The position numbers were made by a program, and so were the translations under genes. This document shows positions 24,148-33,621 of a DNA stretch of 64,000 nt, one piece after another. The notes below the pieces were generated by a model. It did not search any database. It had not been told where the DNA came from and worked only from the letters and a program-made list of their open reading frames with translations. Every line of letters starts with the position of its first letter. Position 1 is the first letter of the stretch. The DNA comes from CAZSHX01 sp964606895 (GTDB lineage Bacteria > Bacteroidota > Ignavibacteria > Kapaibacteriales > UBA2268). The stretch is taken from the NCBI GenBank assembly GCA_964606895.1, contig CAZSHX010000001.1:73507-137506 (forward strand), in the 5' to 3' direction.

Positions 24148-26358
24148 TTATATTTTAATAAACTTACTTACTTTGTCACCTATACGAACAAAATACACTC
24201 CGGCGGGCAAACCCGAGACGTCAATTCTTAATTGAGAATTGTGAATTGAAAATTGTGAATTATTTAAGACTTCCGAAGACTTCAAAACAATTTCACTAAA
24301 GACATTGAAAACGCGGATATCGGGCACAGAGCCCTGTGCCCCTACAGAGATTTCGATGAAATCGGAGGATGGGTTTGGTTGGATGCTTAATTCATTTTGC
24401 TGTGGAAAATTATCTGGTTCTTCTATGCCATTAATAAACGAGCCGGGATAATGGCAAAATGACCACGAAAGTAAATCCGTATTCTGGTACGATGAACCAG
24501 TAGCAGAAGTAAAGCCGATAAATGCCTTGCTTCCCTCTATCAGATTTAGAAGTTTAGGTAAATTCACCGAATCGGTTTCGAGAATCGGGGCAACAAACGC
24601 ACCTGTTGTATCCATCCAGATTTTAAGTTTTTTTGTATCACTAATATATTCTATTTTGGCATAATATACAGTTGAATCAGCTCTAAGCAAAGGGATTTTC
24701 GATGTGCCGCCAAGTAAACTTGTGGAATTATGATTCCCTGAATTTGGCTGTTTGCCGTTTGAGAAAACCGCAACATGGCTCCCATCGGGGTCATTGTAAT
24801 CGGATAGATTTTTGTATGTATCAAATTCTATGGCTAAACTGTTTGGAATATTGCAATAGCCAATTCCACCTCCAAGAGTTCCAATAGCTGACGGAGAGGA
24901 GGCTTGCAAAAGGAAAGCAATGCCGTCTGCACCATCCGGCGAGCCGTCCCCAATCTCATTATGCCCGGTTGAAAAGCGAAATGAGAACTCTGTAGTGAAA
25001 CCACCGGAAATAATAGCAGGCTGAAAATATAACATCGAGCCAATACTATTTATCTCTGCAGACGACAGCCTGACATTTGTGTCAGCAAGTTTTGCATTCC
25101 CATTCAGAACAAGTTCGCTTGAATTATAAAATCTTGGAAATTCGAATGAAGTCAGCAAACATGAGTCTGTTGATGCAAACGCTTTATTGCCGAATATTGT
25201 TCCGTAACCTTTGGTTCCTCCACCGGCAGTTGTACCATATAGAAATCCGTTATATAAAAGCACATCACCTGTAGGAGACATGCCTTTTGAATAAGTTTCA
25301 CCAAAGGAATGAAGTAATCTAAAGCGGCTACCGTCCTTTCCGATTTTAAATACTGTGCCACGCGAATAAACACCTCCCTGAGAAGTCGTACCATAAAAAT
25401 AATTATTATTGGCAATTAAAGAACCTTCGGGGCGGGCACCATCAGAAATGCCTCCTGTAAATGAATGTATAACAGCAAAGCCGCTTCCATCCATATTAAT
25501 TTTAAAGACAGTACCCGAATCTTTTGTACCACCGAGGAAAGTCATGCCGTACAATTCATTTCCTGATTGAATCAGAGAGCCGTAGGGCAATTTTCCATCG
25601 GCAACACCACCTTTGAACACATGAAGCAATTTAAAGCGACTACCATCCTTGTTTATTCTGAAAATTGTGCCTGATGTATCCCTTCGGTTGCTTTTGCCCC
25701 CTTTGCTGGTCATCCCAAACAAAACGGAATCGGATTGGATTAAAGAGCCTGTAGGTCTTAAACCATCATCTGCAAAACCCCTAAAAAGGTGAACAGTATC
25801 AAAGCCGCTACCATCAGTTTTTATCTTGAAAATACTTCCGCCACTCCAATTATCGTCATTGCCCATTGCCATTCCAAACAAATCTGTACCTGACAAAAGC
25901 AATGAACCGCAGGGATTAGTCCCATCGGAAGTATCCATAAATGAATGAAAAGTTTTGAAGCCGCTCCCGTCCTTATTGATTTTGAAGATTGACCCCATAT
26001 ACCATTTAATGCCACCGACAAAAGTCATCCCAAACAATTCATTGCCCGATTGTACCAGAGAGTTATTTTCTTTACCCCATGTTGAAGCCCAACCGGCATC
26101 TTCAAAATTATGGAGTATTTTGAAATTTTTTCCATTAGTATTTATGCAGTATATTGTCCCTTCCATCTCAATTTTTCCATCTAATCCTGAGCGGGAGGTC
26201 ATGCCATAAAAAACGGAATCGGAAAGAAGTAAAGATCCGCATGGTTCAACACCATTGTTGAGGCTGTCCGCAAAGTTGTGAAATATCTGATAGGGTTGGG
26301 AACCAGAAATATTGATTGAAAAAAGCAATGCTAAAAGCAAAATTGTAATCTTTTTCAT
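24148..26358 (-). CDS. Secreted repeat protein with legume-lectin-like domain and T9SS sorting domain
   Basis: The 736-residue protein has a signal peptide (about 1-20) and then seven repeats of about 45 residues with the pattern GSLIQSxxxLFGMTxxGG and GTIFKIxxDGSxF, the tandem repeat seen in large FCB-group and verrucomicrobial surface proteins. Residues about 400-600 look like an L-type (legume) lectin domain (FSTGHNEIGDGSPDGADGI, SLAIEFDTYKNL), usually a carbohydrate-binding fold. The end is a T9SS sorting domain (IQPNPSSDFIEI, DVSGLPAGVYFVRIGDK). It begins the three-gene cargo unit. A glycan- or surface-binding role is inferred from the lectin-like part. Confidence 0.85.
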   Translation of the reverse strand: MKKITILLLALLFSINISGSQPYQIFHNFADSLNNGVEPCGSLLLSDSVFYGMTSRSGLDGKIEMEGTIYCINTNGKNFKILHNFEDAGWASTWGKENNSLVQSGNELFGMTFVGGIKWYMGSIFKINKDGSGFKTFHSFMDTSDGTNPCGSLLLSGTDLFGMAMGNDDNWSGGSIFKIKTDGSGFDTVHLFRGFADDGLRPTGSLIQSDSVLFGMTSKGGKSNRRDTSGTIFRINKDGSRFKLLHVFKGGVADGKLPYGSLIQSGNELYGMTFLGGTKDSGTVFKINMDGSGFAVIHSFTGGISDGARPEGSLIANNNYFYGTTSQGGVYSRGTVFKIGKDGSRFRLLHSFGETYSKGMSPTGDVLLYNGFLYGTTAGGGTKGYGTIFGNKAFASTDSCLLTSFEFPRFYNSSELVLNGNAKLADTNVRLSSAEINSIGSMLYFQPAIISGGFTTEFSFRFSTGHNEIGDGSPDGADGIAFLLQASSPSAIGTLGGGIGYCNIPNSLAIEFDTYKNLSDYNDPDGSHVAVFSNGKQPNSGNHNSTSLLGGTSKIPLLRADSTVYYAKIEYISDTKKLKIWMDTTGAFVAPILETDSVNLPKLLNLIEGSKAFIGFTSATGSSYQNTDLLSWSFCHYPGSFINGIEEPDNFPQQNELSIQPNPSSDFIEISVGAQGSVPDIRVFNVFSEIVLKSSEVLNNSQFSIHNSQLRIDVSGLPAGVYFVRIGDKVSKFIKI
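24322..24345 (-). repeat. GTAG-headed hairpin inside a T9SS sorting domain
   Basis: On the minus strand GTAG is followed by GGGCACAG, a four-base loop and CTGTGCCC, a perfect eight-base stem. It is read in frame as part of VGAQGSVPD. It occupies the same place in the sorting domain as the hairpin at 20601-20624. Confidence 0.6.
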
Positions 26359-26563
26359 GATAGCCTTATTCTTTTTTAAGAAAATATTTTAACAAACCAA
26401 TATAACACTTGAATTGTTAAAATGTTACAAAAAATAAATAATTAATTTCTTCCGGCAGGATTTCGCTTCCTCCTCTTTTATAACATTTGGGCTGTTTCTC
26501 CGTAATATACTTTTTAAAATCTTGAAAATTATTTCATATTTGTTTTTTTGAACCGGAGAACTG

Positions 26564-28972
26564 ATGCTTAGAAATCGTTACTTGACAGTATTTGCAATCT
26601 TATTATCAATTGTTTTTTCAAAAAATATCTTTTCAGCGGAAGCATATTCAGTTTCGGGGCAAATCTTCGACGAAGAAACGAAGAAGCCGATTCCCGGTGC
26701 TTCAATCCGCATTTTGAATACTACCCGCGGCACCTATACATCATCCACGGGAAAATTCAGAATCCCGTTTCTGGAAGGTACAGCACAGCTAAAAGTAAGT
26801 TCTCTCGGATATGAATCAAAAACTCTTGACATTTCACCGAAACACCACGATTCACTGTTTGTTAAGTTGAAACCCACGGCGGTTCTGCTTTCGGGCGTTG
26901 AGAAAACAGCAGAAATAGAAGCTACCGAAATCGTAAAACGGGCAATTGAAAGAAAAGCTGATAATCTTAAAATCCTGAAAACCTTTAAAGGCACTCTCTA
27001 CTCAAAACTTGTTTTTGAAATGGGAGGAAGTGCATTTGATGCCGCCACAGGAAAAGACAACAGTTTGATGGTCAGTGCAACAATCGGCAAAAACAAAGTG
27101 GATGCCAAATTTCAGATGTTCGTTCTTGAAACTTTCTCGAACGTTATGCAGGATTACGAAAAGAAAATTACGCGGACAAATATCATTCAGCGCCGGCAGA
27201 CTTCAAATATGCCTGCATCGAATAATGTTCTGGCTATCGGCAATTTCATTAATTTCTACGATGACAACATGAAGTTTTTCAATGTGGATATGATTACTCC
27301 GTTAAGCAAAGACGCACTTTCCTACTATAAATTCAAATTGCTCGAAAAGTCAGTCCTCGACGACAGATATATTTATGTACTCGAAGTTCTTCCGAATTCT
27401 GCTTTGTTTCCGCTTTTTCAGGGAACAATGAAAATCGTGGAAGGCACTTATAATCTCATAGAGCTCGATTTGAAACCGAGCAAAGGTACTGCAATTGCTT
27501 TCCTGAGGGATATTGAATTAAACCAGAAATTCACCGAAGTACAGAAAAATATCTGGCATCCCACTTTCCTCGAAGCTAAAGGTAAAGCCAAGATCGAAGT
27601 GGTGAAAGGTCTTTTCGATTTGGGAATGGACGTTTCGGCAACCAGCATCTACAGTGACGTTACGGTGAATACTGCGTTGCCCGATTCTGTTTATTCAACA
27701 GAGACAGCAAGAAAAACTACTGTCGAAAAAACTGCCGATTCAGCCAAACCTGAATTTTGGGAAGAAAATTCTTTAAGGGAAATCACTCCCCGAGAAATCG
27801 AAATGTATAAAACTGTTGACAGTCTTGTTGCAAAAAGCGATTCAATCAAAGCTAATGCTTCTGACTGGGATTGGGGAATAATGCCTGCATTTGATTTTAA
27901 CCGCGTTGGTTCAATCACTGCTGGAATAACGCCCTCGCTGACTTACAAGAACATCAGGCTGGAAGGTACGGGCACATTCAGTTTCGGATTGCAAAAACCT
28001 CTGGGAGAAATTACTTTAACCGTACCAATTATTGATTCGGGCTCAATCAGGCTTAGTGCAATGGGAAATGTTTTTTCTTCGATTGATATTCTATCGGACA
28101 ACAGAAAACAATCAAGAATTTTAAATTCCGTAACTTCGGCTTTGTTCCATCAGGACTACTACGACTATTTCAAAGCAGAGGGCTGGAACATTTTTCTGAA
28201 CAGCCGATACAGAAGATTCGGGGTTGAAGGAGGAATCGAGTTTGCCAATCATTATGATTTGAGCCGAGCCACTAACCGTTCAATTTTTTCAAAGGATGAT
28301 TGGCGGCTGAATCCTTTGATTGAGCCGGGGAATTACCGTATCGGGGTTTTAAATCTTACTTATGCTGATTTTTTACGTGCAAACCAACTTGGGAATATTC
28401 AATCATCTGTCAGGATTAATGGTCTTTACGGCGAAAATCAAACAAAAGGAAATTCATTCAAATATATACAAGGTTCAATCAATTTCGTTATTCCGCTGAT
28501 TGCTACAGGCTATCTGCCCATCAGCCTTACAATGATTGCTCAGGGCGGCTTGGGTTCAGACTCACTACCACCTCAATATCAGTTCCGCCAGTGGACAACA
28601 CTTGCATTTGGCGGAGGCGAGGGGAATTTTTATTCGGCTCCTATTGGAAGATACGGCGGAACAGAATATTTTGCAGGACACCTGACTTTAAACCTTATTG
28701 ATTTATGGTGGCGTGCAATCGGATTACCGCTTTATGAGGGCAGGGGTTTGGACCTGTCGCTTTCGGCATCAAGCGGAAAATTCTTTACAAGGGCTGAAAA
28801 AGGTTATTCGGCAACAGGCAAAAACTTCTATTCTGAAGTTGGTTTTGGTTTCGGCAAAATCCCGACTTTCGTCAGTAATGTTATCTTCTGGTCTGTTGAT
28901 TTCAGATTCGGGACAGGACCGATAGGTGCAGGGCATTTCGGATTCGGGCTCGGTTTAACTGCACCTTTTTAA
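26564..28972 (+). CDS. Outer-membrane DUF5686 family protein with carboxypeptidase-regulatory-like domain
   Basis: The 802-residue protein has a signal peptide (about 1-25), a CarboxypepD_reg-like/TonB-linked N-domain (VSGQIFDEETKKPIPGASI at about 30-48, then SSTGKFRIPF), and a long region that fits DUF5686 with a beta-barrel C-terminus ending in an aromatic residue (GLTAPF). Such proteins are common in Bacteroidota outer membranes; function is not known. It stands alone, diverges from the T9SS cargo genes, and has CGGAGA before its ATG. Confidence 0.82.
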   Translation: MLRNRYLTVFAILLSIVFSKNIFSAEAYSVSGQIFDEETKKPIPGASIRILNTTRGTYTSSTGKFRIPFLEGTAQLKVSSLGYESKTLDISPKHHDSLFVKLKPTAVLLSGVEKTAEIEATEIVKRAIERKADNLKILKTFKGTLYSKLVFEMGGSAFDAATGKDNSLMVSATIGKNKVDAKFQMFVLETFSNVMQDYEKKITRTNIIQRRQTSNMPASNNVLAIGNFINFYDDNMKFFNVDMITPLSKDALSYYKFKLLEKSVLDDRYIYVLEVLPNSALFPLFQGTMKIVEGTYNLIELDLKPSKGTAIAFLRDIELNQKFTEVQKNIWHPTFLEAKGKAKIEVVKGLFDLGMDVSATSIYSDVTVNTALPDSVYSTETARKTTVEKTADSAKPEFWEENSLREITPREIEMYKTVDSLVAKSDSIKANASDWDWGIMPAFDFNRVGSITAGITPSLTYKNIRLEGTGTFSFGLQKPLGEITLTVPIIDSGSIRLSAMGNVFSSIDILSDNRKQSRILNSVTSALFHQDYYDYFKAEGWNIFLNSRYRRFGVEGGIEFANHYDLSRATNRSIFSKDDWRLNPLIEPGNYRIGVLNLTYADFLRANQLGNIQSSVRINGLYGENQTKGNSFKYIQGSINFVIPLIATGYLPISLTMIAQGGLGSDSLPPQYQFRQWTTLAFGGGEGNFYSAPIGRYGGTEYFAGHLTLNLIDLWWRAIGLPLYEGRGLDLSLSASSGKFFTRAEKGYSATGKNFYSEVGFGFGKIPTFVSNVIFWSVDFRFGTGPIGAGHFGFGLGLTAPF

Positions 28973-28992
28973 AGGTGGGTTCTAAGAAATAT

Positions 28993-29099
28993 CATTCTGA
29001 GCGAAGCGAAGAATCTAGTCCCAACTTGTCATTCCCGCGAACGCGGGAATCCACTCCTTATCCCACGAATTTCTCATTCTGAGCGTAGCGAAGAATCTA
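28993..29099. repeat. Dispersed short repeats between genes
   Basis: Two copies of a 25-base element (28993-29017 and 29075-29099) share CATTCTGAGCG, then (A/T)AGCGAAGAATCTA, and flank a perfect palindrome ATTCCCGCG-AA-CGCGGGAAT (29031-29050). Elements of this look are scattered in many bacterial genomes. No gene is present between 28973 and 29227. Confidence 0.7.
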
Positions 29100-29227
29100 A
29101 ATCAACTAAACTACTGCCATAATTTAGCTTAGCCTAACAATTTTAATTTTCAAATGCTTGCAAATATATTTGCATTTGATTTGTTTCATTCGTAAGTTGT
29201 AGTTGTAGTACAAGTATTTATTTTTGA

Positions 29228-30301
29228 ATGGAAAATATCATGAAAATTCTTCTTTATATTTTACTAATTTTACTTTTCTTTTCCTGCAGAGAAAATCCGC
29301 CACAGCCGATTGTAACACCAAAGAATTGTCCTTTACCGGCACTGTTTACAGACCCAAATACCAAATTCGAAGGTACCCACTACGCCATTAAACTTTCACC
29401 TGACGGCACAAAATTATTTTTTACGGAAGATAAAATACTCGACCTGACAACGCTAAATGTTTCGCAGTTTGACATTAAATCACTGTTGCCAAAAAATATT
29501 CAATATGGCGGCTTAGGTCCTGTAATACATTGGTGTCCATACGACAATACAAAATTTGTTATCGAACCACATTGGGGAGTTGATACAGTTGGCGACGGGA
29601 AGAAATTTCCCGGAGGTTTCCATATCGCAATTTGCTCTATTGACGGCACATATTTTAAGGATATAACACCAAAAGTTTTTAATGCAATTGGCTCACGATC
29701 ACCAATTTCTATTGATGCATGGCTACCAACCTCAACTCTTGGGAATGACTGGTTTTTAATTAATTACCAACTAAAAGAATTTGGGGAGGGCGACTATTCG
29801 TTATATAACCCGGCAACCCAGGAACTTCAGGATCAGGAGTATAAAGGATTGTCAGCTTATACAAAAGATTGGGTGTGCAAATATTATGTAAAATATGACT
29901 CAGCACATATTCTAAGGTATTATATCAATGACAATGAGTTGGTTTTCAAAGACATTAAATATGCGAGTCCAAAACACGGTTGCTTCAGACCCGATGGAAA
30001 GCATTTTGCAGTTTCCGCTAATGTTTTTAATAAAACAAAGCTATATGATTCAACAAGCCGTCTTTGAGAAGTTTGGATTATTGATGTTGAAGGATTCATG
30101 AAGAATCCTGTCCAGCCTGTTCCCCTTAAAATAATCAATATCAAAGAAAAATTTTGTATGTTTTCTTATGGTTTATATCATGTATTTACAAGCAACAATA
30201 CTTTAGCAGTCTCAATGTTCAAAGATGGCGATACATTTTCTTATTTGTATGAAATAGACTTGGAAGGAAATTTAATCAGGCAACTGACATCAGTTCCGTA
30301 A
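29228..30301 (+). pseudogene. Lipoprotein gene interrupted by one in-frame TGA
   Basis: A reading frame of 279 codons opens with a lipoprotein signal (LLFFSC; the start could also be the ATG at 29240) and ends at a TGA (30065-30067). The same frame then runs on without another stop to 30301, reading EVWIIDVEGFMKNP and then a plausible C-terminus (YLYEIDLEGNLIRQL). The whole would be about 357 residues, with beta-propeller-like segments (KLSPDGTKLFFTED, FRPDGKHFAVS) of WD40/PD40 type. A single TGG-to-TGA change explains the break; a base error or a real nonsense mutation are both possible. Function unknown. Confidence 0.7.
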
Positions 30302-30392
30302 AAAATTAATTGGAAGTATGAGTAATTAATAAATCAAGGTGTTCTGGAAGCAACTCCTGACCTAAGAATTATATTTCTTACCTCATTCCTAT

Positions 30393-30499
30393 AGCAATAA
30401 ATAATCTTTTTTTTCGTTTATTGCTTTTGAACTCGTTCTTTGAAAGTTAGTCAACCTCACCCCGACCCTCTCCATTTTTGGAGAGGGCGGTAAGAATTG
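30393..30499 (+). repeat. 107-base dispersed repeat, copy 1
   Basis: Runs from AGCAATAAATAAT to TAAGAATTG and contains GTTAGTCAACCTCA and the hairpin CCCTCTCC-ATTTTT-GGAGAGGG. A second copy of the same length is at 59632-59738. This copy ends inside a remnant T9SS sorting domain. Confidence 0.7.
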
Positions 30500-30573
30500 A
30501 CGTTTCGGGTTTGCCGTCGGGTGTATATTTTTTGAGGGTGGGAAATAAAGTAAGTAAGTTTGTGAAGATGTAA
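30493..30573 (+). pseudogene. Orphan T9SS sorting-domain tail
   Basis: The plus strand reads RIDVSGLPSGVYFLRVGN and then KVSKFVKM and a stop, the last 26 residues of a T9SS sorting domain, with no cargo gene before it. The 107-base repeat lies directly upstream and a stop occurs in frame a few codons further up. It is a relic of a lost cargo gene or a copied tail. Confidence 0.75.
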
Positions 30574-30671
30574 CAAATGGCTTTTTCGCAATAACCATAA
30601 ATTAAAAGAGATTTGCGATATAAACCCGCAAATCTCCATATAATGTATCAATGATTACTGACAAAAGAAAA

Positions 30672-31359
30672 TCAACTCAGTAAAGAATTCAATTTGTTAG
30701 TAAAAGATTTTTTTGGGACTAATTCCCCGCTGATTCGATGCTGAATTTCAGTTGATATTTTTCCGTTATTTATCAATTCTTTCCCGGCTTCTTTTGCCGC
30801 ATTTAAAATATCTTCGGTATGGAGACCAACTGAATCCAGATTGCTTATTGCCCATGAATGAGGTCTTAGAACTGAGCCGGCATATTCCCGTTCATACATT
30901 TTACTGATTGATTTAAAATGATTAACGGCATTAGCAAAAGAAGTCAGTTCGTAATCTTTCGTTGAAGAAAGGAAAGCAATTTTACCTTTTTTGGGGATTC
31001 GAATCGAAGTACCCTTAAGTTTTAAAACGGGTTGAAACATTGGTTCCAAACGGTCGAGAATATTTATAATGTCATTTGAAAGAGTCGAATCAGTTATTGG
31101 AGAAGCAAAAACCCAGACATCAGATTCTTTTAATTTTGGATAAAGTGCCTGCATGTCGTCTTCGCATTTGCACTCACCGTCGGTTTCATAACTCACATCA
31201 TCTGTGCAGGCTCTGCATGGCAGAATAGTCATACTGTCAGTATTAACTATTTCGACAGTAGCCCCGCTTTCTTCCATTCCACTGATAAAAGAATCCATCA
31301 GCATACCCAGTTCTTTGGATGACCCGTTCAGTGAACTATTTATAGCAAGTATTTTTCAT
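30672..31359 (-). CDS. Flavodoxin-fold NADPH-dependent FMN reductase-like protein with a frameshift at codon 2-3
   Basis: The intact frame (30672-31304 from MLMDSF) lacks the first beta-strand and FMN loop. These are present just upstream in the same frame as KILAINSSLNGSSKELG, but the ATG at 31357-31359 is out of frame by one base because of a run of five A residues. With one A fewer the protein is MKILAINSSLNGSSKELG and onward, about 228 residues, as expected for the iron-sulfur flavoprotein/FMN reductase family. Cys-rich motifs (LPCRACTDDV and ECKCEDDM, residues about 47-65) may bind a cluster. Real frameshift or homopolymer error cannot be told apart here. Stands alone between unrelated genes. 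Confidence 0.72.
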
Positions 31360-31453
31360 ATTTCTAACCTTAGCTGTTTTCCACACAATTTAAATAAATA
31401 TGATATTAAAACGAATATTGAGATAATTATTTTATTCTCAGTTCAAATTTCAA

Positions 31454-33439
31454 TTATCTTTGTACAACAAATCGCTCGATGTAAATTTGATTATCAACTA
31501 CAAGATTCAATAAATAAACGCCACTGCTTAACCCATTTACGTTTATGCCTGTGAAGTTCGCCTGCTCGGTACTAATGAATAATTTCTCACCAATCAGATT
31601 GTAAACTGCAATATAACTTATTAAAGAATTTTCTTTCAATAAACGGATCTTCAGATAGTCACTTGCCGGAAGTGGTGAAAGTTCAAAAACAAATTTATTC
31701 ATTTCGATATCTATGACTGACTCAACGTTAATATAGTATTGGTCAGATATTTGAGTTTTACAGCCATTAGAATCAGTAACTTCAACGGAATACTTTCCTG
31801 TTTTTTCGGGGGTGATAATTTTCTCGGTTGCACCTGGAATTTTTTCGCTTTCCAAATACCACTGGTTACCGGAATCGTAACTGGAAACAAGTGTCATTCC
31901 ATCCCGTTTGATGGTTGGTTTTGCGGGGAATCTAATTTGTATTTCCTGAATTACTGAATCAATGCATCCGGTTATAAGATGTCTTTGAACAAGTTTTACT
32001 GAACCTTTCCCAACGTCATCCCATGTAACGGTAACGGAGCCTGAAGTAACATCACCGCTGATCTTGCCGCCAATAGCCGCCCATCTTGTTTCAATATCAC
32101 TATTAGTTTCAGTTTTATAAACAAGAGGTACATTAGGGCAAACAACAAACTTTCCGTCAATGCTCAAAGGTGGAAGCTCTTTAATTGTGAAATCCACCCC
32201 ATTGCTTTTTCCTGTTGCGGTTGGTTTATAGCTGACAACCCTAACTCTATATCCTGTTCCTGATTTTGCAAATTTGGGAAGTTTAGCCCGGATTGTACCA
32301 GCATCCTTACCTTTAAGTTTTCCAATATTAACAGGATTTGCGAAACTGCCGTTTTCGTCTGAGAGCTGAGCTGTGAAATAGTTTGTAGAATCAAAATCAA
32401 TTGACTTAGTAAATTGGATATCAATTTCTGAACCGGCACAGAATTCTCCACCGGCAAAAGTAGTCTGAATAACGTCAGAAGTCCCAAGAAATATTCCACT
32501 TCCCCAAGTTCCGGCAAAAATATCCGATGTATTATTAGCCAGAATCATGCAAAGAATATCTTTATTGTATAGACCATCATTCATCCAGGACCAAGTTGCC
32601 CCGCTGTCATTTGTGTAATAAACACCTTTTCCATAAACTGAAGCATAAATTTCAGCTTCGTTTTTGACAACAATTGAATAAATCCGAGAACTGTCTTTCA
32701 GATCCATAATGGGGAACCAAGTGCCGCCATTGTTTGTAGTTTTGTAAATTGCACCACCGCTTGTTCCGGCAAGCAAATGAAATTTTTTCAGCAGACCAAA
32801 AGAATAAATATGCAAACTTGAAGGAATTCCACTATTCGATTGCTTCCAGCTTGTTCCGTTATCTCTTGAGTAAAAGACACCGGAATAGGTACCAAGGAAA
32901 AGGTCGTTATTTTCAGTAAAAGTAATCGTATTTATTGAAGGAGTTCCCAACCCATTATTTATTTCCTTCCAATTCGTTCCTTTATTTGTAGAACGGAAAA
33001 GTCCACTATAAGCTGTTGCAACAAAAATGTCACCTCCAGGTTTCACAGCAACCATACTTGCGATAGGATCACCGAGACCTTTTCCGATATAATTCCAGCT
33101 TATGCAGTTATTGTCAGAATAGAAAACACCTCCGGAAGTGCCGATAATGATATCGCCGGAATTACCTATTGCAACGCTGTAAACATGCAAATTGCTCATG
33201 GTAGAATCAAATTTAATCTGTGACCATGTTTTCCCATTGTCATCTGAACGATAGAGCCACTTTTCCTGTCCGGCGGCAAATAATTCACCAGTAGGTTTTT
33301 GGACAATACAAAGTGTATTCCCAATCTGTGAACTTTCGGTTACCCGCATCCAGAACAATGAACCGGAATCATCTGCACGTGCCGAACCAATTAATAATAT
33401 ATTTAGAGCCAGCAAAAAAAACAGTCTGAAACTTTTCAT
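31454..33439 (-). CDS. Secreted Asp-box propeller protein with T9SS-type sorting domain
   Basis: The 661-residue protein has a signal peptide (about 1-22, ending SARA) and six Asp-box motifs (RSDDNGKTW, YSDNNCISW, RSTNKGTNW, YSRDNGTSW, KTTNNGGTW, YTNDSGATW), then Ig/PKD-like domains (about 340-560), and a C-terminal sorting domain (FELSPLPASDYLKI, VYNLIGEKLF, GLSSGVYLLNLVVDNQ). This tail is diverged from those at 20427-26358 and has no NSQ or hairpin insert. Propeller function unknown. It diverges from the aldolase gene. Confidence 0.83.
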   Translation of the reverse strand: MKSFRLFFLLALNILLIGSARADDSGSLFWMRVTESSQIGNTLCIVQKPTGELFAAGQEKWLYRSDDNGKTWSQIKFDSTMSNLHVYSVAIGNSGDIIIGTSGGVFYSDNNCISWNYIGKGLGDPIASMVAVKPGGDIFVATAYSGLFRSTNKGTNWKEINNGLGTPSINTITFTENNDLFLGTYSGVFYSRDNGTSWKQSNSGIPSSLHIYSFGLLKKFHLLAGTSGGAIYKTTNNGGTWFPIMDLKDSSRIYSIVVKNEAEIYASVYGKGVYYTNDSGATWSWMNDGLYNKDILCMILANNTSDIFAGTWGSGIFLGTSDVIQTTFAGGEFCAGSEIDIQFTKSIDFDSTNYFTAQLSDENGSFANPVNIGKLKGKDAGTIRAKLPKFAKSGTGYRVRVVSYKPTATGKSNGVDFTIKELPPLSIDGKFVVCPNVPLVYKTETNSDIETRWAAIGGKISGDVTSGSVTVTWDDVGKGSVKLVQRHLITGCIDSVIQEIQIRFPAKPTIKRDGMTLVSSYDSGNQWYLESEKIPGATEKIITPEKTGKYSVEVTDSNGCKTQISDQYYINVESVIDIEMNKFVFELSPLPASDYLKIRLLKENSLISYIAVYNLIGEKLFISTEQANFTGINVNGLSSGVYLLNLVVDNQIYIERFVVQR

Positions 33440-33621
33440 AATTTATAAATATTTTTAATGAATTTTAACCAAGTTATTTAAACGTAACAAATCAAATTTG
33501 ATTTTTAAAAAATTCTTGAACAAGTGAAAACTATTCTAAAAATTATGAATATTTTTAATTAACAATCTTTATTTTGCATTTTTAAAAATTGCAATTTTAT
33601 ACATTTCATTTTGGAGATATA

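Noticed and set aside
31454..33439. Sialidase or other glycoside hydrolase
   Set aside because: Asp-box motifs alone show a propeller fold; no catalytic arginine triad or FRIP motif was seen, so no enzyme is claimed.
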